Below are positions 1 through 6,694 of a DNA stretch of 9,094 nt, one piece after another. Each line of letters starts with the position of its first letter. Within the stretch, counting starts at the first letter, position 1. The DNA comes from Candidatus Bipolaricaulota bacterium (GTDB lineage Bacteria > Bipolaricaulota > Bipolaricaulia > UBA7950 > UBA9294): contig JAJOKK010000142.1 in NCBI GenBank assembly GCA_021129875.1, positions 1 to 9,094 on the forward strand. The letters run 5' to 3'. A program made the translations under genes and the position numbers. Below the pieces are notes generated by a model. That model was given only the letters and a program-made list of their open reading frames with translations, did no database searches and was not told the origin of the DNA.

Positions 1-167
1 TGCCTTGGGTACGAAGTTTCATGGATGAGCTTTCCTAAACTGACCACATCCGAGGTGGATTCCATCGAGAGCGCGTGCGAGAAGAGCCATAGCTTTCTCT
101 TACAGACAAAGTAGTAGTTGACCTGCGTGCCTGTATAGACAAGAGAGGTGTCTGTCTCAACGTTCAC
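1..167 (-). CDS. cas4: CRISPR-associated exonuclease Cas4, N-terminal part (runs off left edge)
   Basis: Cas4 is a RecB-like nuclease with an iron-sulfur cluster that trims prespacers and helps choose PAM during spacer acquisition. Only the first 55 residues are visible. They contain TGTQVNYYFVCKRKLWLF at residues 12-29, the classic Cas4 N-terminus. Cys22 is the expected first Fe-S ligand, and LGKLIHETSYPR at residues 44-55 includes His49, the expected RecB-type metal-ligand histidine. I chose the GTG at 167 because AAGGAG (175-180) lies seven bases upstream. In-frame GTG codons at 191 and 215 are less likely because they lack such a site. The gene follows the hepT stump after 62 bases, the only real gap in the window. 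Cas1 and Cas2 may follow further left but are not visible. Assignment is by recalled family motifs, without a search. Confidence 0.87.
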   Translation of the reverse strand, partial: MNVETDTSLVYTGTQVNYYFVCKRKLWLFSHALSMESTSDVVSLGKLIHETSYPR

Positions 168-174
168 CCACTCG

Positions 175-180
175 CTCCTT
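175..180 (-). promoter_or_regulatory. Shine-Dalgarno site for cas4
   Basis: AAGGAG on the minus strand, seven bases before the GTG at 167. It is a near-consensus ribosome binding site and decides the cas4 start among three in-frame GTG codons. Confidence 0.7.
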
Positions 181-194
181 TGGCTGATCACAGC

Positions 195-223
195 GGCCCA
201 AGCGCCACACTTCACGCTGGGCC
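195..223. repeat. Inverted repeat (potential hairpin) between hepT stump and cas4
   Basis: On the plus strand, GGCCCAAGCG (195-204) is complementary to CGCTGGGCC (215-223), with a one-base bulge and a ten-base loop, giving nine base pairs. On the plus strand it is followed by TCTATTTTA, so it looks like a weak terminator in that direction, although no plus-strand gene needs one. In the direction of cas4 transcription no U-run follows, so it is more likely a processing or attenuation hairpin, or chance. It occupies most of the single real intergenic gap. Confidence 0.4.
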
Positions 224-229
224 TCTATT

Positions 230-379
230 TTAGCGAGATTCACTCTCTACTAGAAATCGCTTGATATATCTGGTAAAGTGATCAAAGTCCTCGAACGAGA
301 GCCGCTGATACCGGCGCAAACGGGCTACACGGGTAGCCATATCGTCGAGGCGCTTCTCAATGATCTCTCGTTTAATCAT
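230..379 (-). pseudogene. Truncated HepT (HEPN/DUF86-type) toxin, N-terminal stump of 49 residues
   Basis: HepT toxins of the HEPN-MNT class are about 110-145 residue helical RNases, normally encoded directly after the nucleotidyltransferase antitoxin. Here an ATG at 379 overlaps the MNT stop in an ATGA junction, as in intact pairs. The product begins MIKREIIEKRLDDM, continues LRRYQRLSFEDF, and reaches TRYIKRFLVE, which matches the N-terminal helices of DUF86 proteins. In such proteins a long helical stretch and an RX4-6H RNase motif should follow. Instead it reads SESR and stops at 230-232. I found no continuation of HepT in any frame before cas4. The catalytic half is therefore missing and the gene is probably inactive, most likely through deletion. 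A functional miniprotein is possible but less likely. The family call rests on pattern recall plus the adjacent MntA. Confidence 0.65.
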
Positions 380-909
380 GGCAGTCTAACCTTGCTGAAT
401 TCGTCCCGGTCGATGCGTTCATAGAGATAGTGCCGCTTGATCGGGCGCAGCGGTTCGGTATCTATATACCTATGCTTGACCGAGACCTCGAAGGCGATTC
501 TTACATCTTCATCCCGGCAGAAGAGGAGAGATCCTTCGCTGATCACCTCGTTGGCCAAGAGGGGAGACGCCTGATGGAGGAGAACCAGATCGATCTCGTT
601 CATCCGAAGCAAGCCCATCAGGCCGGCAATCATTGCCGCTTTGTAGCCATAAGGCCTCCCGATATCGAGCTCCTTGAACTTCTCCTCGTCGACGAGGAGG
701 GCGATGTCGATATCGCTCAGTCTATTCATACGTCCTTGGGCCGCAGAACCGAAGAGATACGCCGGCAGGATCTCTCCCTGTCCGGCAGAGTAAGGCTCGA
801 GCTTGCTCCTGATCTCCTCTGCGCTCAGCATGGAGACCGCCAACCGCAGTCTACCAGCTTCTCTTTTGCGAGACAACCCGGCTTGCGGAAACAAAGAGCG
901 GAGGTTCAT
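376..909 (-). CDS. mntA: MntA-type minimal nucleotidyltransferase (antitoxin of pair D)
   Basis: MntA proteins of HEPN-MNT modules transfer AMP units from ATP to the partner HEPN toxin and silence it. From the ATG at 909 the product is 177 residues. The signature YLFGSAAQGRMNRLSDIDI gives Gly54-Ser55 and Asp66-x-Asp68, with the likely third carboxylate Asp107 in NEIDLVLL, so the active site looks complete. The C-terminus (RIAFEV, then YIDTEPLRPIKRHYLY) fits MntA proteins paired with DUF86 HepT. The ATG at 909 is two bases after the upstream RAMP stop, with GGAGGG just before it. A TTG at 915 overlaps that stop, and an internal ATG at 831 would give 151 residues without the basic N-terminus. 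Its partner is truncated, leaving an antitoxin with no visible toxin. Confidence 0.85.
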   Translation of the reverse strand: MNLRSLFPQAGLSRKREAGRLRLAVSMLSAEEIRSKLEPYSAGQGEILPAYLFGSAAQGRMNRLSDIDIALLVDEEKFKELDIGRPYGYKAAMIAGLMGLLRMNEIDLVLLHQASPLLANEVISEGSLLFCRDEDVRIAFEVSVKHRYIDTEPLRPIKRHYLYERIDRDEFSKVRLP

Positions 910-911
910 CC

Positions 912-1757
912 TCAACCCTCCGCAGTTCCACGTCTTGCTTCCCAGATGCCATAATCGCCGATGCGTATCTTCATCCCGGCCGCGACCTTGCCACCTGGCG
1001 AATAGCAGACACGCGCCTCGCTGACATTAACTCCGAAGCGACCAGCAAAGATGGTCTCCCGACCGACCAACGGTTCGATCTCCCCGTGAACGCCCTGCAG
1101 CGGCTTCCGTCCCGCAAACTCGGTGGCAAGAGCATGTGCCGACAGACGGGCATTCTCCCCGGCGATGAGCACCGGCGGCCAGCCGTCCTTTTCGTCTGTG
1201 CGCCAACCGAATAGAGCCTTTCCATCATATTTCTGCGGTCCATTTGCCAGCTTCACTCGGCCCCAGCCATAGCCGCGTTCGCCGCCTAGTTGCAGCTTCG
1301 ATAGAACGCTGCGCCACGGCAGGGTACAACCTGTGCGTTCAAAGATGTAGCCGACCAGATTAACGGGCTTCCCCTCGCGCGTGGTGGGGGCGATGAATTC
1401 AGTTTCGTGCAGGCTTCCCTCTTCGGCTGCGTTGCGGCTGTAGTCGAGAGAGGTGGAGGCGTAGGAGCCCAGGTAATGCCAGGCGAACTCGTCGGGGTCA
1501 TCCCACGGCCATGCGTTCACCCGTTCGCCCACGGCGGGATAGAAATAACTGAACGCCAGTTCGTTGTTCACGCGCGCTCCCACACACTCGTAGTTTCCCA
1601 ACTCCGGCAGATCGCGCGTCATCCGCGCGGTGAATGCGCCCCAAAGGACCTTGCCGGTGACGTAGTGCCGTGTTTGCTGTAGGTTCCCTAGCTTGCGCCA
1701 TCCAATGTGAAGGGGTGAGTAAAGGCGGAAGATCACGCGATAAGACTTCCAACTCAT
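912..1757 (-). CDS. RAMP-superfamily CRISPR effector subunit (possibly Cas5-like)
   Basis: A 281-residue protein with RAMP features. It has an N-terminal ferredoxin-like strand with YSPLHIGWRKLGNLQQTR (residues 13-30), then YVTGKVLWGAFTARMTR (32-48), where a helix follows the placement motif. A glycine-rich loop, LGGERGYGWGRV, lies at 157-168. RAMP proteins bind crRNA and cap or line type III complexes. The HIG and WGA segments and the single glycine-rich loop suggest a Cas5 or Csx10/Cmr3-like role at the crRNA 5' handle, but the subgroup is not secure. The ATG at 1757 overlaps the upstream MNT stop by four bases (ATGA). GGAGGTGG at 1765-1772, inside the MNT 3' end, serves as ribosome binding site. 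An 18-residue upstream in-frame extension is rejected because it would run into the MNT gene. Confidence 0.78.
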   Translation of the reverse strand: MSWKSYRVIFRLYSPLHIGWRKLGNLQQTRHYVTGKVLWGAFTARMTRDLPELGNYECVGARVNNELAFSYFYPAVGERVNAWPWDDPDEFAWHYLGSYASTSLDYSRNAAEEGSLHETEFIAPTTREGKPVNLVGYIFERTGCTLPWRSVLSKLQLGGERGYGWGRVKLANGPQKYDGKALFGWRTDEKDGWPPVLIAGENARLSAHALATEFAGRKPLQGVHGEIEPLVGRETIFAGRFGVNVSEARVCYSPGGKVAAGMKIRIGDYGIWEARRGTAEG

Positions 1758-2122
1758 TTTTCCACCACCTCCATGCTGATTTTCGAGAGATTGAACCCCG
1801 CTCGTTGCCACAGCACCCTCCCTTTCCCCACGGCCTCGCGGGCCAGGGGTTGCCCGCCTCTGATCTCGGCTAAGGTGTATGGAAACAGGTCGAGGTCCAC
1901 TGGGAAGCGATCCGGCATGTAAAGTGGCCTGCGATCGAGGAAAGGCCGATCGCTGTGAGCGAGAATCAGTAGAATGTCCACGTCGCTGCCCACCCCCAGA
2001 TGTCCGTCGGCCAGGGAACCGAAGAGGACGACGGCCAACACCTCCGGCTGCTGCGCCAACTCATCGGTAAAGCGTTCAACCGCGGTCCAGACAGCCTGTT
2101 CATCAATGGAGTAGACCGTCAC
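1754..2122 (-). CDS. Minimal nucleotidyltransferase, partner of HEPN protein (pair C)
   Basis: Predicted 122-residue MNT-domain protein. VVLFGSLADG (31-40) carries Gly35-Ser36, and GSDVDILL follows with Asp47-x-Asp49. PVDLDLFPYT near 75-83 provides the third acidic residue (Asp76 or Asp78). These are the metal- and nucleotide-binding residues of the DNA polymerase beta-like fold, consistent with AMP transfer to the HEPN partner. The start is uncertain. A GTG at 2122 is the only usual start codon near the end of the HEPN gene and gives a 20-base overlap, but it has no clear Shine-Dalgarno site, so coupling to HEPN translation is likely. Methionines further upstream would place a long reading frame over the HEPN gene with an unconvincing sequence. 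In this pair the HEPN gene comes first, the reverse of pairs A, B and D. Confidence 0.82.
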   Translation of the reverse strand: MTVYSIDEQAVWTAVERFTDELAQQPEVLAVVLFGSLADGHLGVGSDVDILLILAHSDRPFLDRRPLYMPDRFPVDLDLFPYTLAEIRGGQPLAREAVGKGRVLWQRAGFNLSKISMEVVEK

Positions 2123-2489
2123 AGAATTGCAGGATCTCTTCCGAATAACGGATGGCATCATCGGCCTCCTGTTTGGTGTAGAACTCCGTTGGGGCGCCTT
2201 GCTCCAGGCTGTTGGGATAGCGGGTAGGGATATAGTGTTTATCCAGGATTTTGGCCCGATTGAAAAGATCGGGAGGTACGTCGACCTGTTCCTGCAGCGC
2301 CTGCAGCACAAACGTCAGAGTATGCCCCCACACCTTCTGGCCTCTCTGCTCAAAGACAGCCTTGAGCGCCTTCTCAGCCGCCTGGTGCGCGGCAAAACAG
2401 GCCCACTCGTAAGTCCCATCCCGCCTCGCGTTTTCCGCGTGGCGCAGGTCGGCCTCTGCCTGAACCCACCAGTCTCTTGAGCGGTCCAT
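2103..2489 (-). CDS. HEPN-domain protein (pair C)
   Basis: A 128-residue, probably all-helical protein of the HEPN PF05168 type. Signature segments are WWVQAEADLRHA (7-18), WACFAAHQAAEKALKAVF (29-46) and TRYPN (89-93). HEPN proteins in such pairs are RNases or RNA-binding partners of an MNT protein. Two arginine-to-histidine spacings formally fit RX6H (Arg49-His56 and Arg78-His85). Neither clearly occupies the place of the catalytic motif, so RNase activity is not shown. The ATG at 2489 shares one base with the cas11 stop (TGATG), and AAGGAGG at 2497-2503 lies seven bases upstream. It follows the Cas11 gene directly and precedes its MNT partner. Confidence 0.83.
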   Translation of the reverse strand: MDRSRDWWVQAEADLRHAENARRDGTYEWACFAAHQAAEKALKAVFEQRGQKVWGHTLTFVLQALQEQVDVPPDLFNRAKILDKHYIPTRYPNSLEQGAPTEFYTKQEADDAIRYSEEILQFCDGLLH

Positions 2490-2926
2490 CAGTCGTCCTC
2501 CTTCGCTGCTGCCTTGGCGCCGTAGCGGGCATAGATCAGCGTCTGTTCGTAGAGGTCCTTAACCAGCAAGAGCTTGTCCAGATCAGCACAAACCTTGTCG
2601 GAAACGTGCTTGAGAAACTCCGTGGTCGCTGAGCGATCCTTGGTGCCGGCAAAGGTAATTGAGCCCTCATATTGCACCTGCAAAGACACAAGTTCCGGAC
2701 GTGAGAGCAGTTTTGCAAGCTGCGGAACCACAATCCCTTCGGCCATCTTTTTTTCATCCGATGTTCTGGAGAGCAAGAACAGCACAAAAGCGTACACCCC
2801 ATTCTCTTGAAGGACCCCCAGCGCTTTGGTGATCAGATTCTCGGCCCTACCCTTAGTCTCCGCGATGATATTCTGAGCGGTCTGCGCCGCGAGTTGGTCA
2901 AGGTTATTATGTTTCAGCTCGCCCAT
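2489..2926 (-). CDS. cas11: Type III small subunit Cas11 (Cmr5-like)
   Basis: A 145-residue, helix-rich protein resembling Cmr5/Cas11, which forms the inner filament of type III complexes and contacts the Cas7 backbone and target strand. The most Cmr5-like part is LITKALGVLQENGVYAFVLFLLSR (31-54), split here by description only: a helix ending in ENG followed by a hydrophobic helix ending in LLSR. A further helix around 120-134 (LLVKDLYEQTLIYAR) and an acidic tail (KEDD) follow. Similarity at this level is weak, so length, helicity and position directly after cas7 carry much of the call. The ATG at 2926 has GGGAGGG upstream and overlaps the cas7 end by 20 bases. A central stretch with SLQVQYEGSITFAGTKDRSA (81-100) is less helical than expected for Cmr5 and could be an insertion. 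Confidence 0.68.
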   Translation of the reverse strand: MGELKHNNLDQLAAQTAQNIIAETKGRAENLITKALGVLQENGVYAFVLFLLSRTSDEKKMAEGIVVPQLAKLLSRPELVSLQVQYEGSITFAGTKDRSATTEFLKHVSDKVCADLDKLLLVKDLYEQTLIYARYGAKAAAKEDD

Positions 2927-3911
2927 GGCACCCTCCCTTCGCCTGGATAGTCCAATCGGCGATCACGCGCACCCGTCCGAACCCGCGCGTTCCCATCCCG
3001 CCGATGCCGAGGCTCTCGATCATTTCCAGACCGGCGGCTATCACCTTTATCGGCGCGGTCCAGCCCAGAAGCTTGCTCTTCTCTGTAACAGGAAAGGCTC
3101 TCTGGATCTTTCCATCACTTCCCCGCTTGGGTTTGCCGTTCTCATACTCCCAGCGATAGTCGTCTACCACTGCATCCATCACCAGCCATGTCGTTCGTGG
3201 TATAGCCTCGTAGGTGAAGAGCGCACCGTCCTTCGCTGCGCCGGTCAGCGGATTGATGCTCACCGAGGTGCGCACCTCCAGGTTCGAATTGACCACCGCG
3301 GAAAAGAGCTTATCAGAGACAAGGACGAGGCGCTCTTTGACGGTTTTCCAGGCTTCGTTTGGAGTGAGGGCGCTGTTGGAGGACTCGGTCACTTGAGCGC
3401 CTTTTGCAGCCTTAAGCATGGTCCACCCCAAGTTCAGCGCCTCCTGTGCCCACCACTCACCAACGATAGCACACTCTTCAGACTTAATCGGGGGTTGATC
3501 CACCTGAAAACCAAAATCTTTTAAGCGTGACTTCGTACTCACCCACACCGGCCCGGCCATCGAGTGCACCGGAAAGAGTAGGATATGTGCGTCGAACAGG
3601 TTGACGACCCCAGCGCGGGCATGCTGTTTCTCTTTGCTGTTTTGGGTTTTGGTCTTCAGACTGCCGAACGTGTAGCAAATCGGGCAATTCGACTCCCCAC
3701 AGTGCCCCCCCTGCCCGGCACAAGGTGGGTTTTCGTAGCGATACGCAGCATACTGCCGGATAGCTCCGCTCAGGCTGGTGCCGGGGACCTTCGGCAGGTT
3801 CGTCCCCGGCTCACGCACGATGCTGTTGTCCACCCGGCCCAGCCGGTAGCCGCCCGTGCCGATGTGGACAGGATCGAGTGTCATCAGAACATACCTTTGC
3901 AGCGTGTACAT
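2907..3911 (-). CDS. cas7: Type III backbone subunit Cas7 (Cmr4/Csm3-like), likely target-RNA nuclease
   Basis: A 334-residue RAMP protein. DPVHIGTGGYRLGRVDNSI (13-31) is followed by REPGTNLPKVPGTSLSGAIR (33-52), the Cmr4/Csm3 N-terminal pattern. Asp28 sits where the catalytic Asp that cuts target RNA lies in these families (Cmr4 Asp26, Csm3 Asp33). Cys64, Cys71, Cys76 and Cys79 form a probable zinc site before FGS. SINPLTGAAKDGALFTYE (218-235) is typical of Cmr4, and the glycine-rich loop GIGGMGTRGFGRVRV lies at 302-316. The protein should polymerise along the crRNA. The ATG at 3911 shares one base with the csx11 stop (TGATG), and GAGGAGG at 3919-3925 is seven bases upstream. A 56-residue in-frame extension upstream, rich in Arg and Gly, lies inside csx11 and is rejected. 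Confidence 0.9.
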   Translation of the reverse strand: MYTLQRYVLMTLDPVHIGTGGYRLGRVDNSIVREPGTNLPKVPGTSLSGAIRQYAAYRYENPPCAGQGGHCGESNCPICYTFGSLKTKTQNSKEKQHARAGVVNLFDAHILLFPVHSMAGPVWVSTKSRLKDFGFQVDQPPIKSEECAIVGEWWAQEALNLGWTMLKAAKGAQVTESSNSALTPNEAWKTVKERLVLVSDKLFSAVVNSNLEVRTSVSINPLTGAAKDGALFTYEAIPRTTWLVMDAVVDDYRWEYENGKPKRGSDGKIQRAFPVTEKSKLLGWTAPIKVIAAGLEMIESLGIGGMGTRGFGRVRVIADWTIQAKGGCHGRAET

Positions 3912-6694
3912 CAGCTTGCCTCCTCTCGGTCGTCTTCTTTGGCGATTGTCAGGTGCAGTTCCACTGCGTCGGCCAGTATCCCGCTTATCGCCGCGCGTTC
4001 CAGCAGTTTCTTGTCCTTGGCGGAAAAATTGCTCCACTTTTTGCCGCGCCATGCGGTTGTTGCCAGCGCGTTGTTGCAAACCCAGCGAAAGGGATCGTTC
4101 TCAGGCAGAGCAAGCGCCGCACTGCCGGTCGGTTTTTTCCACTCGACTCGTTTGGTTTCGATCAGCATGATTAACGCCTTTATCTGGGAGGTGGCGGCAT
4201 TTTCAAGAGGTTTGATCCTGCTCCACATCTGCTCGATCTGCTCGATCTCTTCCAGCAGGTAAGGGCGCTGGTATTTGTCGGCGCCGCGGCGGTGACCGCC
4301 GGTATAACTGACCTCGAACCGTCGCGCCGTGGTATCCAGAAATTCATAATCGAAGGTGGAGGGAGTGAAACCGACCGTATCTCCCTTCTTCAGATCGCAG
4401 ACGTGCACCCACTGCTCGCCATCCGGCCCGGTGAACCGGCGCGTGCGGTTAGGTGGTTCAACTCCGTTGGCATCCTGATCTACGCGCCAGTAGGGGTACC
4501 AGACATCCTCGGTCGTACCATCGCCCATCACCGTGCGCACTGTGACGGATATTTCGCGATTGTTTTGTTTCAACGCGAGTGTTACCTCAGCTGGCCAGTC
4601 GCTGCGCGGTGAAGGCGGATCTACGCTTTCAACCGTCCAGTTCTGTTCCGGGTGTTGTCCGGCGAGCATCCGCCGCCCGGTGCCGAGCGCTGCAGCGAGG
4701 GGGGTACGCCGTCCGAAGTAGACTGCGCCCAAGGTCAGCGGCAGGCGGTTTCGTACCTTGCTCATCTCCCGCTCGTATTTCGCTTTGATCGCCTGGACGA
4801 TTGCCAATGCGCGATCAGCTGGAACAAGGGCCATGAACGTGCGCGGTTCGGCGAGGATGGGAATAACGGGATTGTAAGTGGTCGGCTCAGGCCGAACACT
4901 ACTGACGGATAACCGGCCGCGTAATTTGTTGGGGCTGCCGTAACCGGTAGGCTCCTCTATCTCGAAAGGGCCGTGTTTTTCCAGGCATTGTCTAACGAAG
5001 GTGGCAGCCTGATCGTGAGTGGCAAACTGTTCAGACTTGGCGCCGAGCTGCTTGGACGCATAACGAAGATTACTCAATGTAATAAGGTCATTATCCCTGC
5101 GGAGTACGCTCAGCTTGGTCGGTCCGAGTACCAGCTCATAGGCATGGTATGGGGTCAGACCAAGGTCGGCAATATTCTCTGCTTCGATCACCAGACGCGG
5201 GCCGACCGGTTGAATGACCGGTTTTCCGCCGGGGTCGGGAACGTCTAACGCACTTTGCCAAAACGTGCGCGTCGTCTCCCAGATGCGGCGCAGGCGGGCA
5301 AAGGAGGGATGTTTTTTTGTCACTGCATTACCTGATTTGGAATCTGTGACGAGCAATGTCTTGACCATCGTGCCGTCCAACCATTTCCTTAAGTCAAATT
5401 GCCCGACAATCAGCGCCAACCGGCCGTTGATATCCGCTATTTCATCGGTCCAGATGGTGGTGCTTAAATTGCCGGCCCACGCTTGGGCCCGATTTGCTCG
5501 ACGCTGTTCGCATACATCACAAACTTTGCGCCGACCCGCCTTCGTCTCCGGATTTGCCTGTGGTCTCAGACCGCAAACAGGACAGATATCTCTGTGCGCG
5601 TCATCCCACCAACCGGCAACGATTTGGGCATCTGCATGCGTAAAGACCTCTGCCTGGAGGATTGCAGCGATGGGTGGCACTTCGTCTTCAGTGGCAGGGC
5701 AGTTCTTCCATTCAGGTCTTTGTCCCCACCACGCTACTGCGTCCAGTTCGACATGGGCGATCATTTCACCGGCAAGAGCAAGCTGTGGTTTATTGTTGAC
5801 CGTGCCCTTTGCAAATTCAGTGTGGATGAGATCATCCAGCGTTGTTCCCTGCGAGTCTGTAAGATTGAGTAAATCAGGTAGATTGGGGACAACATAAAGG
5901 CTGCTGCTTTCGTCCTGGTAAACGCGAGTGCCTAAGGGGTAGGTTTCTTCCAGCAGCTCCCGCACGCGCTCAAAAGCAGCTGAGAGCAGTTGCCGGCGGG
6001 CCAGCAAGTCGGGAAGCTGCGCGACGTTCCCATAGAATGCCCTTTCATCTACCCTGACGCTCAGGAGGCGCCAGTGCAAATCTCTCGGTTCTGGCTTATA
6101 GTCCAGCAACGCTCCGGCCAGCGCCGCCTTGTACATGGCGGCGACCGTGCTGGACCAATCCCAGAGCGTCACTTCGTTCTCCGGCCGTCGGGTATCACCT
6201 GGCGCTGTGGTGAATGCCTCTTTGACCGCACGTTGGAAGGTAGTGCGGTCCGTGATCGAGGTAAGCGGAAGCTCTTTCAGGCATCCCGTCAATCCCGTCA
6301 AGGGGGAGAACTCACGCCCAAACGCGTCACTCAACCGGGTGTCATCCTGAGGTTGCTTACCGGTCTCATCGGTCTCTTCTTTCTCAATATGGGCAGCGCC
6401 GTGGCAGCGCCCTAATACCCGCAGTAGCCACGGCCGGTTTGTACCTACCCCCGGTTTAGCTTTTTCAACCAACTCGAGCAGGGGAACAGACTCCCCGAGG
6501 AGATTAAGCGTGAACTCCGAGGGGAGTAGACCGGAATGAGCTTTCTTATATTGGTAGCGGTGCCCCTGGGGAGTATTGGATGCCTGATGGACAATGTGTT
6601 CATCAGCGCATTTGCCCATGTCGTGCAGCCACGCCGCGACCTCGGCCAGCAGCAGCGCGTTGCGGTGGTCGGCCAGAATATTCAATGTATTCAC
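3911..6694 (-). CDS. csx11: Csx11-like Cas10 large subunit (HD domain, degenerate cyclase)
   Basis: A 927-residue protein, within the >900 length of the Csx11 family. The N-terminal HD nuclease domain has His24-Asp25 (AAWLHDMGKCADEH) and a second histidine group CHGAAH at 98-102. A zinc-finger-like pair, CPVC (371-374) and CDVC (392-395), precedes a palm-like strand, GRLALIVGQFDLRKWLDG (424-441). The second palm core is around 617-665. Where Cas10 normally carries GGDD, this protein reads ALVPADRAL (622-630), so cyclic oligoadenylate synthesis is not expected. A C-terminal helical region (about 815-920) resembles the small-subunit-like end of Cas10. This combination fits III-C-like systems, known for an inactivated cyclase. 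GTG at 6694 is the start: it overlaps the HEPN stop by four bases and has AGGGAGG six bases upstream. Confidence 0.85.
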   Translation of the reverse strand: MNTLNILADHRNALLLAEVAAWLHDMGKCADEHIVHQASNTPQGHRYQYKKAHSGLLPSEFTLNLLGESVPLLELVEKAKPGVGTNRPWLLRVLGRCHGAAHIEKEETDETGKQPQDDTRLSDAFGREFSPLTGLTGCLKELPLTSITDRTTFQRAVKEAFTTAPGDTRRPENEVTLWDWSSTVAAMYKAALAGALLDYKPEPRDLHWRLLSVRVDERAFYGNVAQLPDLLARRQLLSAAFERVRELLEETYPLGTRVYQDESSSLYVVPNLPDLLNLTDSQGTTLDDLIHTEFAKGTVNNKPQLALAGEMIAHVELDAVAWWGQRPEWKNCPATEDEVPPIAAILQAEVFTHADAQIVAGWWDDAHRDICPVCGLRPQANPETKAGRRKVCDVCEQRRANRAQAWAGNLSTTIWTDEIADINGRLALIVGQFDLRKWLDGTMVKTLLVTDSKSGNAVTKKHPSFARLRRIWETTRTFWQSALDVPDPGGKPVIQPVGPRLVIEAENIADLGLTPYHAYELVLGPTKLSVLRRDNDLITLSNLRYASKQLGAKSEQFATHDQAATFVRQCLEKHGPFEIEEPTGYGSPNKLRGRLSVSSVRPEPTTYNPVIPILAEPRTFMALVPADRALAIVQAIKAKYEREMSKVRNRLPLTLGAVYFGRRTPLAAALGTGRRMLAGQHPEQNWTVESVDPPSPRSDWPAEVTLALKQNNREISVTVRTVMGDGTTEDVWYPYWRVDQDANGVEPPNRTRRFTGPDGEQWVHVCDLKKGDTVGFTPSTFDYEFLDTTARRFEVSYTGGHRRGADKYQRPYLLEEIEQIEQMWSRIKPLENAATSQIKALIMLIETKRVEWKKPTGSAALALPENDPFRWVCNNALATTAWRGKKWSNFSAKDKKLLERAAISGILADAVELHLTIAKEDDREEAS

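Noticed and set aside
157..243. A 28-codon frame on the minus strand (GTG at 243) reading NLAKIEAQREVWRLGR, ending over the cas4 start
   Set aside because: No clear ribosome binding site, no recognised family, and it overlaps the hepT stump end, the hairpin and the cas4 start. Probably chance, although its composition is protein-like.
2123..2311. Upstream extension of the pair C nucleotidyltransferase frame
   Set aside because: It overlaps the HEPN gene and has a Cys/Arg/Ser-rich shadow composition. The MNT core begins after the GTG at 2122.
3912..4079. N-terminal extension of the Cas7 frame to 4079
   Set aside because: It lies wholly inside csx11, is Arg/Gly-rich out-of-frame sequence, and the ATG at 3911 has an excellent ribosome binding site and the RAMP N-terminus directly after it.
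4223..4253. Short tandem-like repeat CTGCTCGAT within csx11
   Set aside because: Two copies encode a charged helix (EEIEQIEQ); this is protein-level repetition, not a CRISPR or regulatory repeat.
3585..4262. Plus-strand frame of 225 codons opposite cas7 and the csx11 3' end
   Set aside because: Antisense to two well-supported genes, with low-complexity Ser/Arg composition and no recognisable domain.
5214..5897. Plus-strand frame of 227 codons opposite csx11
   Set aside because: Antisense to the zinc-finger and palm region of csx11; Ser-rich and Cys-rich shadow with no motif.
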